This document shows, one piece after another, positions 44,349 to 56,825 of a stretch of 64,000 bases of DNA (positions are counted from its first letter, which is position 1; the number at the start of each line of letters is the position of its first letter). Source of the DNA: Cunninghamia lanceolata (Eukaryota > Streptophyta > Pinopsida > Cupressales > Cupressaceae); contig BSBN01000860.1 of assembly GCA_027924645.1 (NCBI GenBank), forward strand, positions 6,076,001-6,140,000. The letters run 5' to 3'. A program made the position numbers and the translations under genes. The notes under the pieces are model-generated. The model ran no database searches, was not told the origin of the DNA, and saw nothing but the letters and a program-made list of their open reading frames with translations.

Positions 44349-46711
44349 TGTTGGTTTTTCTTCTGAATCAGCATTAGGGTTTGCTAGTTCTAATGCACAG
44401 GCAGATTCAGCCAACTGAATACAGGAGGTTGCGTGAGCTCCTCCCCTTCACTTCTGGTTCTGCCGCACCAAGGGGGGTTTCCCTACTTGATAAAAGTATA
44501 ACCTTGACTAGCTCAATGACAGAAAGATTTAACTTGACAGCAACAGGCAGAATACCCTCATGTAAGGACCAAGATTTGTATAACAAATCACAAGGTTGGC
44601 AACATTATTGGACATAATGTCTGGTTGGGTATGAGAGCATGCAGGGATCCTAATCCTACTCCTACAACTAACAGGTGGAAGGATGAAATGGTTTGAAATG
44701 GTGCTTGGAGGGATGGGACTTTCCTAGACCCATTGAACAGATAGATTCCCAAACCAGTGCCTTATCTGGGCAGCAGAGTCATATCTAAGACTGTAAACGT
44801 CTCCCCATGACAACATAAATTCATATCCAGAGGACCTAAGAATAATGCTACTGCCTAACAGCAACATGTCCAAGAAAGAGTATCATTAATGATCATACTT
44901 AACAGATCCTATGATGCAATCTATTTTCCTTTGTATCTGATCAAAAGCCTATTTAACCACTCCTTGAGCAGACGCAATAAATCAAACACACAGTATACAT
45001 ATACTGAAAAACTTGGAAGCCTTTGACAACCTTGTTTGAAAGGAAAACAAATGACATACAGGAGACAATCAGAAACAATACACACACAGGTGTTTTTCAT
45101 TTAGAATCAATCTGCATAGAAGGTCATCACAGAGAAAATCATCATTTACAATCCAAGATAGATTAGTACACCAGACTAAGGACCGAGTCTGTAGCAAAAA
45201 ATGCCTTTCAAAATGTGAACACCTTATGTTCAGAGTCAGAGCAGAAAGCCCAAAAACATCCCTCCCAAAATGTAACACAGCCAGACCATTTATACAGAAT
45301 CGTGTACATTCAGCAATTAATTACATGGCCAGAAGTCAAAAATTCGCCAGATACATTCACTCTGAGGAAAATGGCCTGCAAAGAATAAGCGCAGCAGGGG
45401 ACAAAACATGGAGAAGCAGGAAAAGGACACGGGGCAGATGAGCTCGAGCCTTGTGCCACTATCAGAGAATTTTCTTGCCATAAATTAGATACATGGCCGT
45501 TCAACCATTCGCCCATGCCTCTGCAAATCACCATTGATGGCTCAACCACCCATATCTTCTCCTGGAAACAGTCGCACAACTTAAATGGAAATTTCCCGCT
45601 CAAAACGTGCCTGAAGCCACAAAGGAAACTCATACTCCATCTTTAAAACATGGCCGTCGACCCTTCCATCGCTTGAAAATTGATGGCACCAAATCCACGT
45701 TGAAAAGTCACTATCCTACGAAAATGTGCCACGTAGGCACCCTGAAAATGCATGTTTTGCCTTGCATATCATGCCATCGGCGTGACCAAGACCATCGGGA
45801 AGACCTTCACATCTGCATAAATCAATATCCCACATTCGTCCTGCAGAGACCATTTTATCATTTTAAAAACATGGCCGCATGGATACTAAGTGTCGAGTGT
45901 TTTGCCGCACTCGACACATGACCCTTCGCCCACAGCCCATCGCCATGAAATATACCATCGGCCTTCCTCAAAAATCTCCTGCCGATCACAGCGGTCTCGC
46001 CGATGCCTATCGTAATCCCCTGTCAGCCAGACTCCTCGCTCCCATCGGCGAGATCAACACTATCGGAGCAACTGAACACTTCTTTGCCGACCTCAAGAGT
46101 CTTACCGATAACACCCAGGCCTCCCACCTCCGTCGGTGTGACTTACACCGTCGGAGCAACACCTCAAACCTACGTCGACTCCAAAAGTCACGCCGACGCC
46201 CATAGGCTAATTACCGCCTATCGGCCAGACCCATGTCATCGGCTCAATCAAAAACTCCCTCGCCGACATCACATGTTACGCCGATACAGCTCCATCGGCC
46301 AGAGTACCCCTGTCGGCCCAACTCTCCACACTTGCCGATGGCAACTCCATCGGCCAGACCTGCGCCATCGGCCAACAATCTGCTCGTTCACCCGATAGCC
46401 AAAGTCTTGGCGATAGCACCCCAAAACCCTCGTCGGCGAGACCAAGTCCGTCGGCAAGCCACAAAACACCTTCGCCGATAGGTAAAGTCTCAGCGATAGA
46501 AGATAACACGCCATTGGTACCAAAAAGATCACCAAGACACATGCAAACTCATGCCGATGGAGAAAACAAGAAGACCACCTCCTTCAAGAAAGATGATGTG
46601 GATGTTACAAAACACTGAAGGGGTGCCAAAACTGGAAATTTTTTTGGATTTTTTGGGATGGTGCCTGCATAAAAATTGCTCAAGAACTGACAGTCAATTC
46701 AGGCACCAACA
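44349..46711 (-). repeat. Solo LTR of an E7-related gypsy family, inside E6
   Basis: 2363 bp, plus-strand ends TGTTGGTTTTTC and GGCACCAACA, bounded by GTACC at 44344-44348 and 46712-46716. Parts at 45280-45560 (for example GCAGCAGGGGACAAAACATG and GAGCTCGAGCC) align with the E7 LTRs at 48960-49130, in the same orientation, so it is a diverged relative. Its right part (45900-46560) is packed with CCGAT and ATCGG words instead of the TATACAAG words of E7. Frames inside it are not genes. Confidence 0.88.
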
Positions 46712-47931
46712 GTACCATCAGTCTCTAAAATTCCCATTCAATGGCACATAGATAACTATCCCAGGTGACCCTAATCCTTTTGAATTCTGCCATGTCTTGC
46801 AAGGCAACTATAAGAATTGCAATCAAGTGCCTAAAAATGACAAAACCCTTGAATCCCCACTATATGTCGATCCTGAAAATCTGACACAAGCCTCTGCAAG
46901 TGAACCTAATCCCCTTCCTGAAATCAAAGCTCACATACATGATATAGGCTTTGGAACATATGATATCTCAAAATCTTGTTGTGTAGGGCGGATGCCTTTA
47001 TCCCCTAAATCTTACAACCAACCACCCATTGCCAAAGTAACTAAAAAGTAGCTATTCCTGCCCCAGCATTTCTAACCCAATTCCAACAGGGACAATTATT
47101 GGAAGAGGAAACTATTGAGGACATTTCTTCTTGGCTCTACAAGGAGAAAGAACCAGTCACAATACTAGTCAAGCAATATGGCAATGGCTTAAGGATAGTA
47201 AAAAACATGGGCTATAAAGGTAAAGGTGGCCTCGGGAAACAAAATCAAGGAACAATGGAACCCATCATTGTGACAAAGAAACTAGACAAGAAGGGGTTAG
47301 GATTTGGTAGAAAGGTACCACGTGCCTTGGACATCGAGGGTATCCTCGACAAGGTGGTTGAAACTTCCCTCGCAGATTCGACATCTAATGAGGATACCAT
47401 CGATGACTCTTACCTCCATATGATTGACCTATTCATCGAATCCTCCATCTTTATGCTATCATCCATATCCTTAACCTCCACCACAAACACCCAGAATGTA
47501 ACACTTGTTTACCCTGAACTTATCGATTGGGACCAACAAGGGTCCCCCGTTATAGATGTATTTTAGAATGACAAAGCTCTAGCTAAGTTCATGGGACTCT
47601 AGGAGGGTATTCCTCTGGGTGATCATAAAGCAGGTTTTGTAATGGAACTAGAGCCAAGAACTTATTTTGGTGAGAATGCCAAATCCTCCAGTCACAAAAG
47701 TAAAAATAAAGAAAGATCTCTAGGTGAAAACCACACTGTGGCACCTCCCGATCACAAAATAGTAAAAACAAAGGACGTATCCAAAGGTGAAAACCCAACT
47801 GTGGCACCTGAGGATGGAGGATTTGGCCTTCCCCTACCATCTAAGTATCAAGAGAAGTCATCTCTCCTAGTGGAATATTCTACAAAGATAAACCTTGGCA
47901 CAAAGCAAAATCCAAAGACCATGTTGGTTAT
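46712..47931 (+). pseudogene. E6 protease-RT linker with G-patch-like motif
   Basis: Continuation of the E6 pol frame after the solo LTR. 46720-47051 carries the segment following the protease (IPGDPNPFEFCHVLQG). The frame 47099-47566 holds MGYKGKGGLGKQNQG and then KKGLGFG, the glycine pattern of a G-patch, a short RNA- or helicase-binding module known in some retroviral and Tat-type pol proteins. A later stretch has a small repeat (GENHTVAP and GENPTVAP) at about 47730-47810. Stops at about 46752, 47049 and 47564 break it. E7 sits at its end. Confidence 0.65.
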
Positions 47932-50438
47932 TTTTCCCAGACTGGATGCTTATTCCCAGTTATCCCTACAAGGTAGCTATCATTGATTGACAGGATTCCC
48001 AGGCCAGGGGCCAACAGTATAGGAGATAGACTCTATAAATATCTCCTCTTCTTCTTTAGGCTCTTCAGAACCAAGGGGGTATTCCCTATTCAACATCCAT
48101 GAAATAAAACTGTTCAAAGACTGGGATGTTGACACAAAGCAGATAAACCCTCTATTAAGCAGACCAAAACTATGAGATAAGTGCAAAGCGGCTAGCTTTG
48201 GGCCTATGTTCAGTTGTAGATAGAGGATTTTGGTCCTAAAACTATTTCTAAAGTCCTAAAGGTTTGTATTTAAAGTATGAGTTTGATTTATGTGTGGTTG
48301 CAAAACTAGGACTTTGGGTTGCAACAAAAATACCAGACCAGATTGGTGCCTATCTAGGGCTCAGAGTCAATAGTTATATATATGTGAATGTTTACCACAG
48401 ACTTAAGATAATAATCAAATTTCAAGGGGCTTTTAAAATGTCTGCCTTACAGACAACACCCAAGAGAGAGTATTTAGTTATTTCTGCTTACAAACATCCT
48501 TACTACAATGTGTTCTTCTCAACACTTAATCAAAAACATTCAATCTACTCCTTGAGTAGAAGTAAGAGACTAAGTATTCAATATGGAAAACCCATATTCT
48601 AGAATCTATAACACCCCTTAGATGTTCAGAGTCAAAAGAAAAACACATTCAGTCTAGAGACAAATAACAAAACACATGCAATGAAGCATTACTCATTTAA
48701 ATCAACATGAAATTGATGATTCTGTGCATAATACATACAACATACAACTCAAACTCATGAAGCACTTGAAACAAAGTCACCAAAAAGTTGTACTCCTACT
48801 GCAGCACCAAAACTTGTCTAGTCTTCAACAACCACCACCAGTAACACAGTTTGGCTTTTATACCAAGACTATGTACCCGACAAAAATTAAATTACAAGGC
48901 GAGGTCAAAATTTCTCGTCAGATACACAACACCAGAAATGTCGCTCAAAATAATAAATGCAGCAGGGGACAAAACAGGAAGAAGCAAGAGGAGGGTGAGG
49001 AGTAGTTGAGCTCGAGCCCTGTGCCGCCGCTGGAAGACCTTTGTTGTAGACCTGGTACTTGGCCGTTTGACCATCGGCCCATGCTTGTTTGCAATCCTGC
49101 CATTAATGGCTCAACCACCCGCAGCTCCTGTAGAAGTCATAGCAGCGCACCCCTGGAAATTTCCCACTCAAAAAATGGCCACAAACACGCAGAAAAAAAT
49201 GCCACTGCAGGTACAAAACATGGCCGTTGATCTGCACTCCCCTCGCTGAGATCCACGGCGTCAGAATCTGTTGAAAAGTTTCCAGCCACCCAGATCGTGC
49301 CACGTAGGCACTCCATACTTCCATCGCTGGCTTTTCGCCTTTAGCATTTTGCCTTTCTCTGCCTTGTATATGCATGTTGAAATGCATATATAAACACCAT
49401 TGTTCATCTGCTAAAAACCCTTGTATATGCAAGAGCAAATGCATATACAACTGCTCAATACACAAGGTGGGCACCGAACCATCATAAAACAAATCAGAAA
49501 TCAAATCGGGTCCGGCTTGTATCTCCATCCTTGTATATCCGTGATATACAACACATATATACATACAGGCCGCGGAGTTCAAACCACCATGCATTAGAAC
49601 GTATCCCGTTTTGAAGTCTGGCTTGTACATCTCTCATTGCACATTTTTGAATGTATAACTGCATATACATTCGCCTCATACATACAAGGCAGATTTCAAA
49701 TTTTAATGAGGCACTTGAAGTTGTTTTGATATTTGGCTTGTACCTAGCCTTTGTGTCTTTGCAATGTATATCGACACATACAAGTGCCCAATATACATGC
49801 TGCGGACCCGAAATATTATTAACTTCATCTGATTTATCCTTCAGGTCTGGAAGTATGCTTTCTCCTGTACGCCAAATATATAAACTTGTTTGTATATGCC
49901 TGTGGGCCCTACCATATGTATCACCTCTGCTGCACTGTAGCAAATGTGTGTGCGCCAGCCTATGTATATTTTTTGATGCACATTTCCCTTGTATACCGAA
50001 GATACAAGCACAAACATACAACCCCCATATACAAGCGAGAATCTTCCACGGAATATACCTGCAATGCATGTCTCCTTTGTATGTTTCGTATACAAGCCCG
50101 ATATACAAGCAGGACCAATATACAAATGGTGAATATTCCCAGAATCTAACAGAAGATTCCCCCAATGTATATGCAACCTGATATACATCTAGGAATGCAT
50201 ATAACTCAAATTGCTCACCATATCTAGAAGCCGATGGAGATTTTGCAAGCCCGATATACATATTTGACCATTTGCATACAAAAACTTGACATTTTTCATG
50301 AGTGCAACAAGAAAAGGCGGTAAATCAATACATGGGGGCTGAGGAAAATTTAAAAACTGAGGCTCTAAGGGTTTGAAGGGACCAAAACATAAGCCTGCAG
50401 GAACAATTCAAAACCCTAATCCTAGGCGAACACCACCA
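47932..50438 (-). repeat. E7 3' LTR
   Basis: 2507 bp, plus-strand ends TGTTGGTTATTTTTCCC and CGAACACCACCA. The half from 49360 to 50280 holds dozens of CTTGTATA and TATACAAG words in both orientations, many paired as hairpins (49367-49390, 49421-49450, 49531-49551). Apparent long frames here on both strands come from this repeat structure and are not genes. Confidence 0.93.
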
Positions 50439-50595
50439 GTGGCTCTGACTGGGGACGTGCAGACACAAGACTGCAGCGAGGACCAGATTACTCCGGGGCA
50501 GACCAGACAAAACACAAAACTCAAAACATAACCGACTATACAGGGCATGTACAAAATATTTACACCTAGTTTACAGTGTGCACAGAAGGTAACCA
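50439..50595. other. E7 region between integrase stop and 3' LTR
   Basis: About 157 bp. I see no clear polypurine tract next to the LTR start on the minus strand (AGTCAGAGCCAC), which is odd for an element that must prime there. Confidence 0.5.
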
Positions 50596-51993
50596 TTATA
50601 AGGAGTAAAGCTTCAGGAATTGACCGTGCACTGGTAATTCCAACCATTCACCACTCAGGGCCTGGAGAAAGTAAGAATCTCCTCCATGAATGTCACTGAC
50701 TTGATACGGGCCCACCCACAAGGGCTCAAATTTACCGTGTTTGCCCTTATCCTGGTTCCTTGCATTCCATACAAGGACCAAATCACCTCTCTGAAACTTT
50801 CTTTCTGTAGTTCTCTTATCAAACAAATATTTTACCCTTTGTTGTCTTTTGATGTTTGTTTTTTGTGCCTCCCTTCTTATCTCATCTAGTGCAACTAGCT
50901 GATTGATTCTTTCATGTATTGGATCTTTGATCTCCTCCATGTCTTCTTGTATGAATTTGTAAACTAGCAAAAAGTTGTTTACAGGTAACTTAGCCTCGAC
51001 ACCATATATCAATTCAAAAGGAGATCTTCTAGTTGCTTTCTTGACTGTCACTCTGTCAGCCCACAATGCCATTTTCAGCTTTGAATCCCAAGCCTTTTTG
51101 TTTTTACCCACCATTCTCTTTACAATTTTCATGAGGCTTTTGTTGCTTGACTCAGCTTGACCATTTCCATGTGGATGATATGGTGATGCATGTAACAAAT
51201 TAATTCCATAATTACTGCAAAAATCAGTAAATTCACCAGACCTGAAGCACATAGCATTATCTGTGACTAATTTTAACGGGACTCCAAACCTGATAATAAT
51301 ATTCTCTAGAATGAAATCCATCACCACTTTGCTAGTAGCTCTTTTGGTTGGGATGGCCTCGATCCATTTGGTGAAATAATCAGTAGCAACGAGAATCCAG
51401 CTGTGTCCTCCACTTGATTTCTTTGAGATTTCTCCTATGAAATCGATCCCCCATTGCTGAAATGGAGCTTCTACAGTTACAGTCTTAAGGGGCAATGCAT
51501 CTGCATATTTTAGCCTTCTTGAGAATCTTTGGCAAGGATCACATTTCCTTATCATTCTATGTGCGTCTGAGAAAAGAGTTGGCCACCAATAGCCTGCTCT
51601 GAGGATTTTGTGAGCTGTTGTATGGGCAACATAGTGTCCACCACATACTTCACCGTGCATGTGATTTAGAATGTCCCTGGCCTGATCCTCATCCGCACAG
51701 CTGAGTAATACACCATCATGATTTCTCCAATACAACTCTCCTTGAACAATGATGTACTTGATAGCCTGTAGCTTCAAAGTCCTCTTCTGGATATCATTGA
51801 AGTGGGGAGGGCAATTCAAATTTTGCAAATAATATACAATGTCCCTATACCACTCAGATTCTAACATATTTATAACTTCATTATGCACTACATTCACTTG
51901 GCATGCCTCTAGATTTGACTGTGTCATTAGCTTTGCTAAACCTTGTCCTCTTACCAGCTTAGTGATTTGTATTTCAATGTTGAACTCCTGCAA
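50596..51993 (-). pseudogene. E7 integrase
   Basis: 465 open codons. The zinc region is HGEVCGGHYVAHTTAHKIL to CDPCQRFSRR at about 51660-51520. The core has WGIDFIGEI, LVTDNAMCF and GNGQAESSNK, supplying the D, D and E residues. The C-terminal part has GDLVLVWNARNQDKGKHGKF and GPYQVSDI, a plant gypsy IN tail; I see no chromodomain. The frame is intact in itself, but the polyprotein upstream is broken, so I call it a pseudogene part. Confidence 0.88.
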
Positions 51994-52029
51994 CTTATTT
52001 ATCCATTTGCATCTCCTTCCAGTTACCTC

Positions 52030-52398
52030 CTATTGAGTAAATATATCTTTGACTGCCGTATGAGGCACATATGCAACTACTTGAGATCCTACTAGATAAG
52101 GCCTGAAGCTCTTCACTGCTCTAACCAATGCATACGCCTGCTTCTCCATTATATCATACTTTAATTCAGTAGCCTGCAATGACCTACTAAAGAAAGCTAT
52201 AGGTTGTTCAAACCTTTTTGCATTTTTCTGCAATAAGCATGCATCAATAGTATGGAAAGAAGCAAATGAAAATAATTGAAATGGCTTAGAAAAATTAGGA
52301 GATTTTAGCACAGGAGCCATCTTTATAGCCTCTTTTATATTCTGAAATGATTTGGTTGCTTCATCTTCCCATTTGACAGTTGCACCCTTCTTCAGCAT
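52030..52398 (-). pseudogene. E7 RT-linked RNase H
   Basis: Shows EATKSFQNIKEAIKMAPVL, then FSFASFHTIDACLLQ, and IAFFSRSLQATELKYDIMEK, the usual gypsy RNase H blocks. The position of the first catalytic Asp (VDAS in relatives) appears to be Ala here, so this domain is probably inactive, unlike the extra RNase H upstream of RT. The frame ends at TAG 52030. Confidence 0.75.
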
Positions 52399-52399
52399 C

Positions 52400-53240
52400 C
52401 TAGAGATATCCTTGGTGGTCTCTGCGAAGTTAGGAACAAATCTCCTAACAAAATTAATCTATCTAAAGAAGGACTGAACACCTTTTACCATTTTAGGGAT
52501 CTAAATTTTGTCAATTGCAGCTACCCTTTCAGGATCAATCCTGACTCCATCCTTGGAAACAATGTGTCCAAGCAATTTTCCTTCTACAACCCCAAAAGCA
52601 CATTTCTTTGGGTTGAGTGAGATGCCATACTCTAATTCTCTAATAAAAATTTGTTCCAAATGCATACAATGCTACTCCTCCTTTTTTGAATAAACTGTCA
52701 AATCATTTTGATACACAACCAAGATTGAATCAATCAATCCTACAAAAGCAACATCCATTGCCCTTTGAAAGGTGGCACCTGCATTTGTCAGTCCAAACGA
52801 CATCCTCACATATACATATGTTCCCCATGGAGTAGTGAAAGCAGTCTTGAATTGTTCTGATTCTTTCACTTTCACTTGATTGTACCCTGCAAATCCATCC
52901 ATCATGAACAAGAGTTCACAGCCAGTCACCTGTAACATGGCTTCCATGTTTGGCAATGGGTAGTTGTCCCTCAAAGAAGACACATTTAGATTTCTAAAAT
53001 CTACACAAAGCCTTATATCACCATTATTTTTTCTAATTGGGACAAGGTTAGACACCCAAGTTGAATACCTGATAGGCATAATTATTCCAGCCTCCCTAAG
53101 CTTCATAAGTTCTTCTTGCATTTTAGGAGCTAAAGTTGGGTTGATAGGTCTCTATTTTTGTCTAAATGGTTTAGCTTCTGGCTTCAAAGGGATTTCATGC
53201 TGAAATAAATCCTCTCTATAAGCTTTTAGGTCCTCATATG
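52400..53240 (-). pseudogene. E7 reverse transcriptase with altered active site
   Basis: The palm region is in 53121-52672: STWVSNLVPIRKNNGDIRLC, LLFMMDGFAGYNQVKV and MSFGLTNAGATFQRAMD are normal gypsy RT blocks. The catalytic box reads VVYQNDLTVY (about 52713-52702), so the first Asp of YxDD is Asn and polymerase activity should be lost. Stops near 53240, 53155, 52675, 52500 and 52460 also interrupt it. Confidence 0.85.
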
Positions 53241-53241
53241 A

Positions 53242-54297
53242 CTAGGCGAAGACTTGCTTATATTTTCTTAGTAATGCAATCAACATAGTTTTGATGTGTG
53301 GCTTGAGCTGTTTTCCAATGTATACTTTCTTGGGGGCATGAGATGTCCCCAAGTTTATCTCCTCCAAATAATTCTTGTTTGTTGGACATGCCTTTGTAAT
53401 AAATTTGTCTCTATTATCAAAAGCTCTCTCTAAAGCAACTAGCCCTCTAGGGATTTTATTTGTCTTGAGTTGAATTATCTCCTTCCCTAGGAGAGTTTCT
53501 TTTCCATCTACAACTTCTACAAAGTTCTGGAAATCTATTTCTTGGTTCTCATATTCATCAATACAATGTAGAAATCTCAGTAAATCCTTATCATCATTAA
53601 ATACTTGCCAGCTGCATACATTATCTGGCACTGCAGGTCTAAGTTTGACCTCAACATTAGTTACATCTGATAGAGTAATATCATCTGGCCTTATAGCTAC
53701 ATTAGCTAGAAAATCTGCCCTGACATTCTTTGATCTCTCTATCCAGCTTATTGAAAACATATCAAACAATTCAATTGTATCCCAAACAACATGCTTATAT
53801 TGTTTTAATCTTTTATTTTTTGATGCATACTTATCTCTAACTTGGGAAACAATAAGCTCTGAATCACCAAATACCTTGAGCATCTTAATTCCATGCTTTA
53901 GAGCAACATTCAATCTTAATAACAGAGCCTCATACTCTGCAATATTGTTTGTGTAGGCAAACTTCAGCAAGAATGATAATTTTAGAAGTTTACCAGTTGG
54001 AGATAGAAAAACAATTCCAGCACCGGAGCCTTCCTTCGAACAAGCACCATCAAAATACATGGTCCATAGACCCTGTTGATCCAATTCTTGAATACAAATG
54101 TCTCCCTCTTTACTTTCCTTAACATCTGAGACAACTCTAAAATTATCACAGTCGGTGTTCACAAAACATATCTGTTCCTCTGATTCTAGGTCCTCAACTG
54201 TTTCTGATGATCTTTCTTCTCTAATCAATTTGACATCCTTTCCATTCATTGGGATCATAGCATATGACAAATCTAATTGCATACTCCCACCAATCAC
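53242..54297 (-). pseudogene. E7 additional RNase H located between protease and RT
   Basis: A 351-codon open frame in phase with protease and RT. Residues about 80-215 form an RNase H of the plant/archaeal type: WTMYFDGACSKEGSGAGIVF, then NNIAEYEALLLRL, then VFGDSELIVSQV, and at the end SKNVRADFLANVA. The four catalytic acids (D, E, D, D) are all present. After it comes about 120 residues of linker (CSWQVFNDDKD to RKYKQVFA) leading to RT. In Tat elements such a second RNase H normally lies after the RT-linked one, before integrase. Its position here is unusual. Confidence 0.85.
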
Positions 54298-54303
54298 TGC
54301 TGC

Positions 54304-54804
54304 CTACCTTCTTGACAACAACATGCCATACTGTGGCTTGATATGAACAACTGTTATGTTCATTTTGTAGGTCTTCTCAGGATAAGTTGCCAATATGAAA
54401 TCAACATCCTTCATGATTCCAATGACAGGTACCTCCCTAGCATCCATTGCATAGCACTTCCTGCATGCCTTATCTATTTTTAACCCAGCTTGCTGCATGA
54501 TGGCCAAAGGCATGATGTTTGTGGACGCTCCTGAGTCAAGCATATAGTTCTTAATTATTTTTCCATTTATGACAAGGGAGACATAAAACGGTTCCACTTG
54601 TGAAGGGCATTTTGTCATGGTCATCCCCAAATATACCTCAGGAACTTCCTCTTCATCAATATATAGGGCCTGTTTCTTACTCTGAGACTCATCTTTCTGC
54701 GTTCTCTGACAAGGTGTTCCTGAGATTAAGGACACAACCCTATTTATGAACTCTTCTACTTTCATCAGTTCCATTAGTGGAATAGAGACTTTTATTTGAG
54801 ACAA
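54304..54804 (-). pseudogene. E7 aspartic protease
   Basis: Open for 166 codons with the active site YMLDSGASTNIMP near 54540 and a second strand pattern (VDFILATYPEKTYKMNITVV). It ends at a TAG at 54304 (LLSRR then stop), where related proteases have a Trp (GRPW type), consistent with a TGG to TAG change. It would process the polyprotein. Confidence 0.82.
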
Positions 54805-54899
54805 GACCTGAGTGATGTCAAATGGAGCATAATTTTGTATGACAGTTGTAGCTTGCTCTACCGTTTTACCTCCATCCTGGGATGATCCAGCCTTAGTTT

Positions 54900-56825
54900 T
54901 TATGGCTCCTTGACTGTCATTCTTGCTATGAGAATTTCTACTTTGATCCTCAACCTGGGGAATTATGATTTCTAGCCCTTGAGGATCATGACCTGTCTTT
55001 TGCTTGAAACTTTGCTTGGTATTGTTCCATTATTTCTTTTGTGGTTTAGTCTCCTTGTGACTATGCATTGGATGGCCTGTAGAAGTACTCTCTGGTCGGG
55101 GTGAGTTGCTTGCCTGAGCCTTGCCTCTAAGGTTATAATTGCTTTTGACCTGAGCTACTGTTGCAGCTGTGAGGGCTCTTATTTCTTCATCAGAAGGTCT
55201 TCTTAAGTTATTCAAAAAGTTGTGTGAATCCTGAGCATAGGCATAGTTGTCTTCCTCATCCTCATCATAGGGAAACTACTGGCAGGCTTGAATGTCATCA
55301 CTTCTGCTTGCATCAACATCATGAAAAGGATAACCCCTGTTTGTAGACAGCATATTGACATTATCATCTTCCATGCAATGCGGCTTATTGCATTAATCAC
55401 AGGCAACAACATTATTGTATAAAGACTGAGCAATCATACATTGTGACTATGAATGAGGCATGTGACATATGATGCACCATGGGGTGTCATTAACAATATT
55501 AACAGTCTTCTTCAAAGGATCAGGTGTTTCCTTTGCATTTTGAGCTCTTTGATTTGTATTGCTGTGAGGGAGGACAGGTTTACCATTATGCCAGTTAGTA
55601 TTATATGGCATATCATGTAATGATGGTCTTCTTTCTTGCCTTTGGTAAACTAGTCTATCACGACCTATCCCCTTTTCATTTTTAGCCATTCTATAACCTA
55701 GGTCCTTGACAATAGTTGTCAATTTGTCTAGTTTGTCCTCAGAAGTAGATGCATTGCCTTGACTATTCTGAGATTTAGTATTTGGATTTTGTAGAATTTT
55801 CACATCATCCCTTTTGTTTGCTTTACCAGATGCTTTTCTGTTATTTTCAATATTTGTTGCAATTTTGAAGGCATCCCTGAGGCTAGTAGGACTCTTGTCT
55901 CTCAATCCATAAGTTGTCTTGGCATCAAAAGCATTTATGTACAACACTATGCACATAGGTTCATTAGGTCTCAAGTCCTGTGGCAATTTGTTCAATACCT
56001 TCATGAATCTAGCATTGAAATCAACAACCCGTTCATTTGATCATTTGGTAATGCCAGTAAATTCATTAATGAAGAAACTAGGATCAGTTTTGTCACTATA
56101 TTGTTCTTTGAAAATTCTTCTGAAATCCTCCCATGATGAAATGCTTCTGTCAGGTAGGCCTTTATACCATTCCTTGGCTTCATCAACTAGGGACTGCATA
56201 AATGATTTCATGAAAACATCCTCATGCTCAACCTTAAAATTGTCCATGATATTCTAAAAAGCTTTTAAATGGTCTTCACCTGATACAGTGTTGTTTTCTA
56301 AAAATTTAGGCACTTGCAGCCTCACATGTTTGTCAATAGGGTTTGGATAACCCAGAATGCCATCAAAAACTAACTGTTTGAATCTATCCAGTTGCATAGG
56401 TTGTCTACCAAACTGATTAAAATTAACATTTCTATTAGCATTCTAATTTCTTATATTATTTAATGGAGCTCTAGCATTGTTTGCATTTTGTCTTTGATCA
56501 TTATGCTGATCCTGAACTTCATTTTTTGTTGATTTCTCTGCATATTTGCATTTTCAAGGGTAGGGACTGAATCATTCTGAGCAACTCTCAGAGCTTGCAC
56601 TTTCTGTCTCATATCATCTTTGGTTTTCACTGCCTGCAGATATTCTAACTCTGCCCTTAAGCTCTTAATTTCATCAGCTAGTTCCTCCTCTCGAGGCATA
56701 GAAGAGGACAATTTCATTATATTCTGATCATCATTATCATCATCCCTTAGGGATTTAGCTTCATCAAATCTATCAGGGGAATCATGAAAAGGATGCTCCT
56801 GGAACACTTCTGACCTTATTTTCAA
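54900..56825 (-). pseudogene. E7 gag
   Basis: The first part (56825-56460) is an acidic coiled coil (EEELADEIKSLRAELEYLQA). The capsid-like domain follows at about 56400-55850 with AKEWYKGLPDRSISSWEDF, a retrotransposon gag signature. A cysteine cluster CIICHMPHSQSQC near 55460-55435, with a second pair further on, stands where a nucleocapsid zinc motif would be. The rest (55215-54900) is Ser/Lys/Gln-rich. Stops near 56258, 56038, 55390, 55275 and 55030, and a frame change between 56460 and 56400, break it. Confidence 0.75.

Noticed and set aside
45879..46542. Several overlapping open frames on both strands
   Set aside because: They follow from the GC-rich CCGAT/ATCGG array in the solo LTR, which lacks stop codons by composition.
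49494..50261. 255-codon minus-strand frame and a 176-codon plus-strand frame over it
   Set aside because: Both lie in the TATACAAG array of the E7 LTR; the same pattern of frames recurs in the other LTR at 58836-59512, and the peptides simply mirror the repeat. They are not genes.
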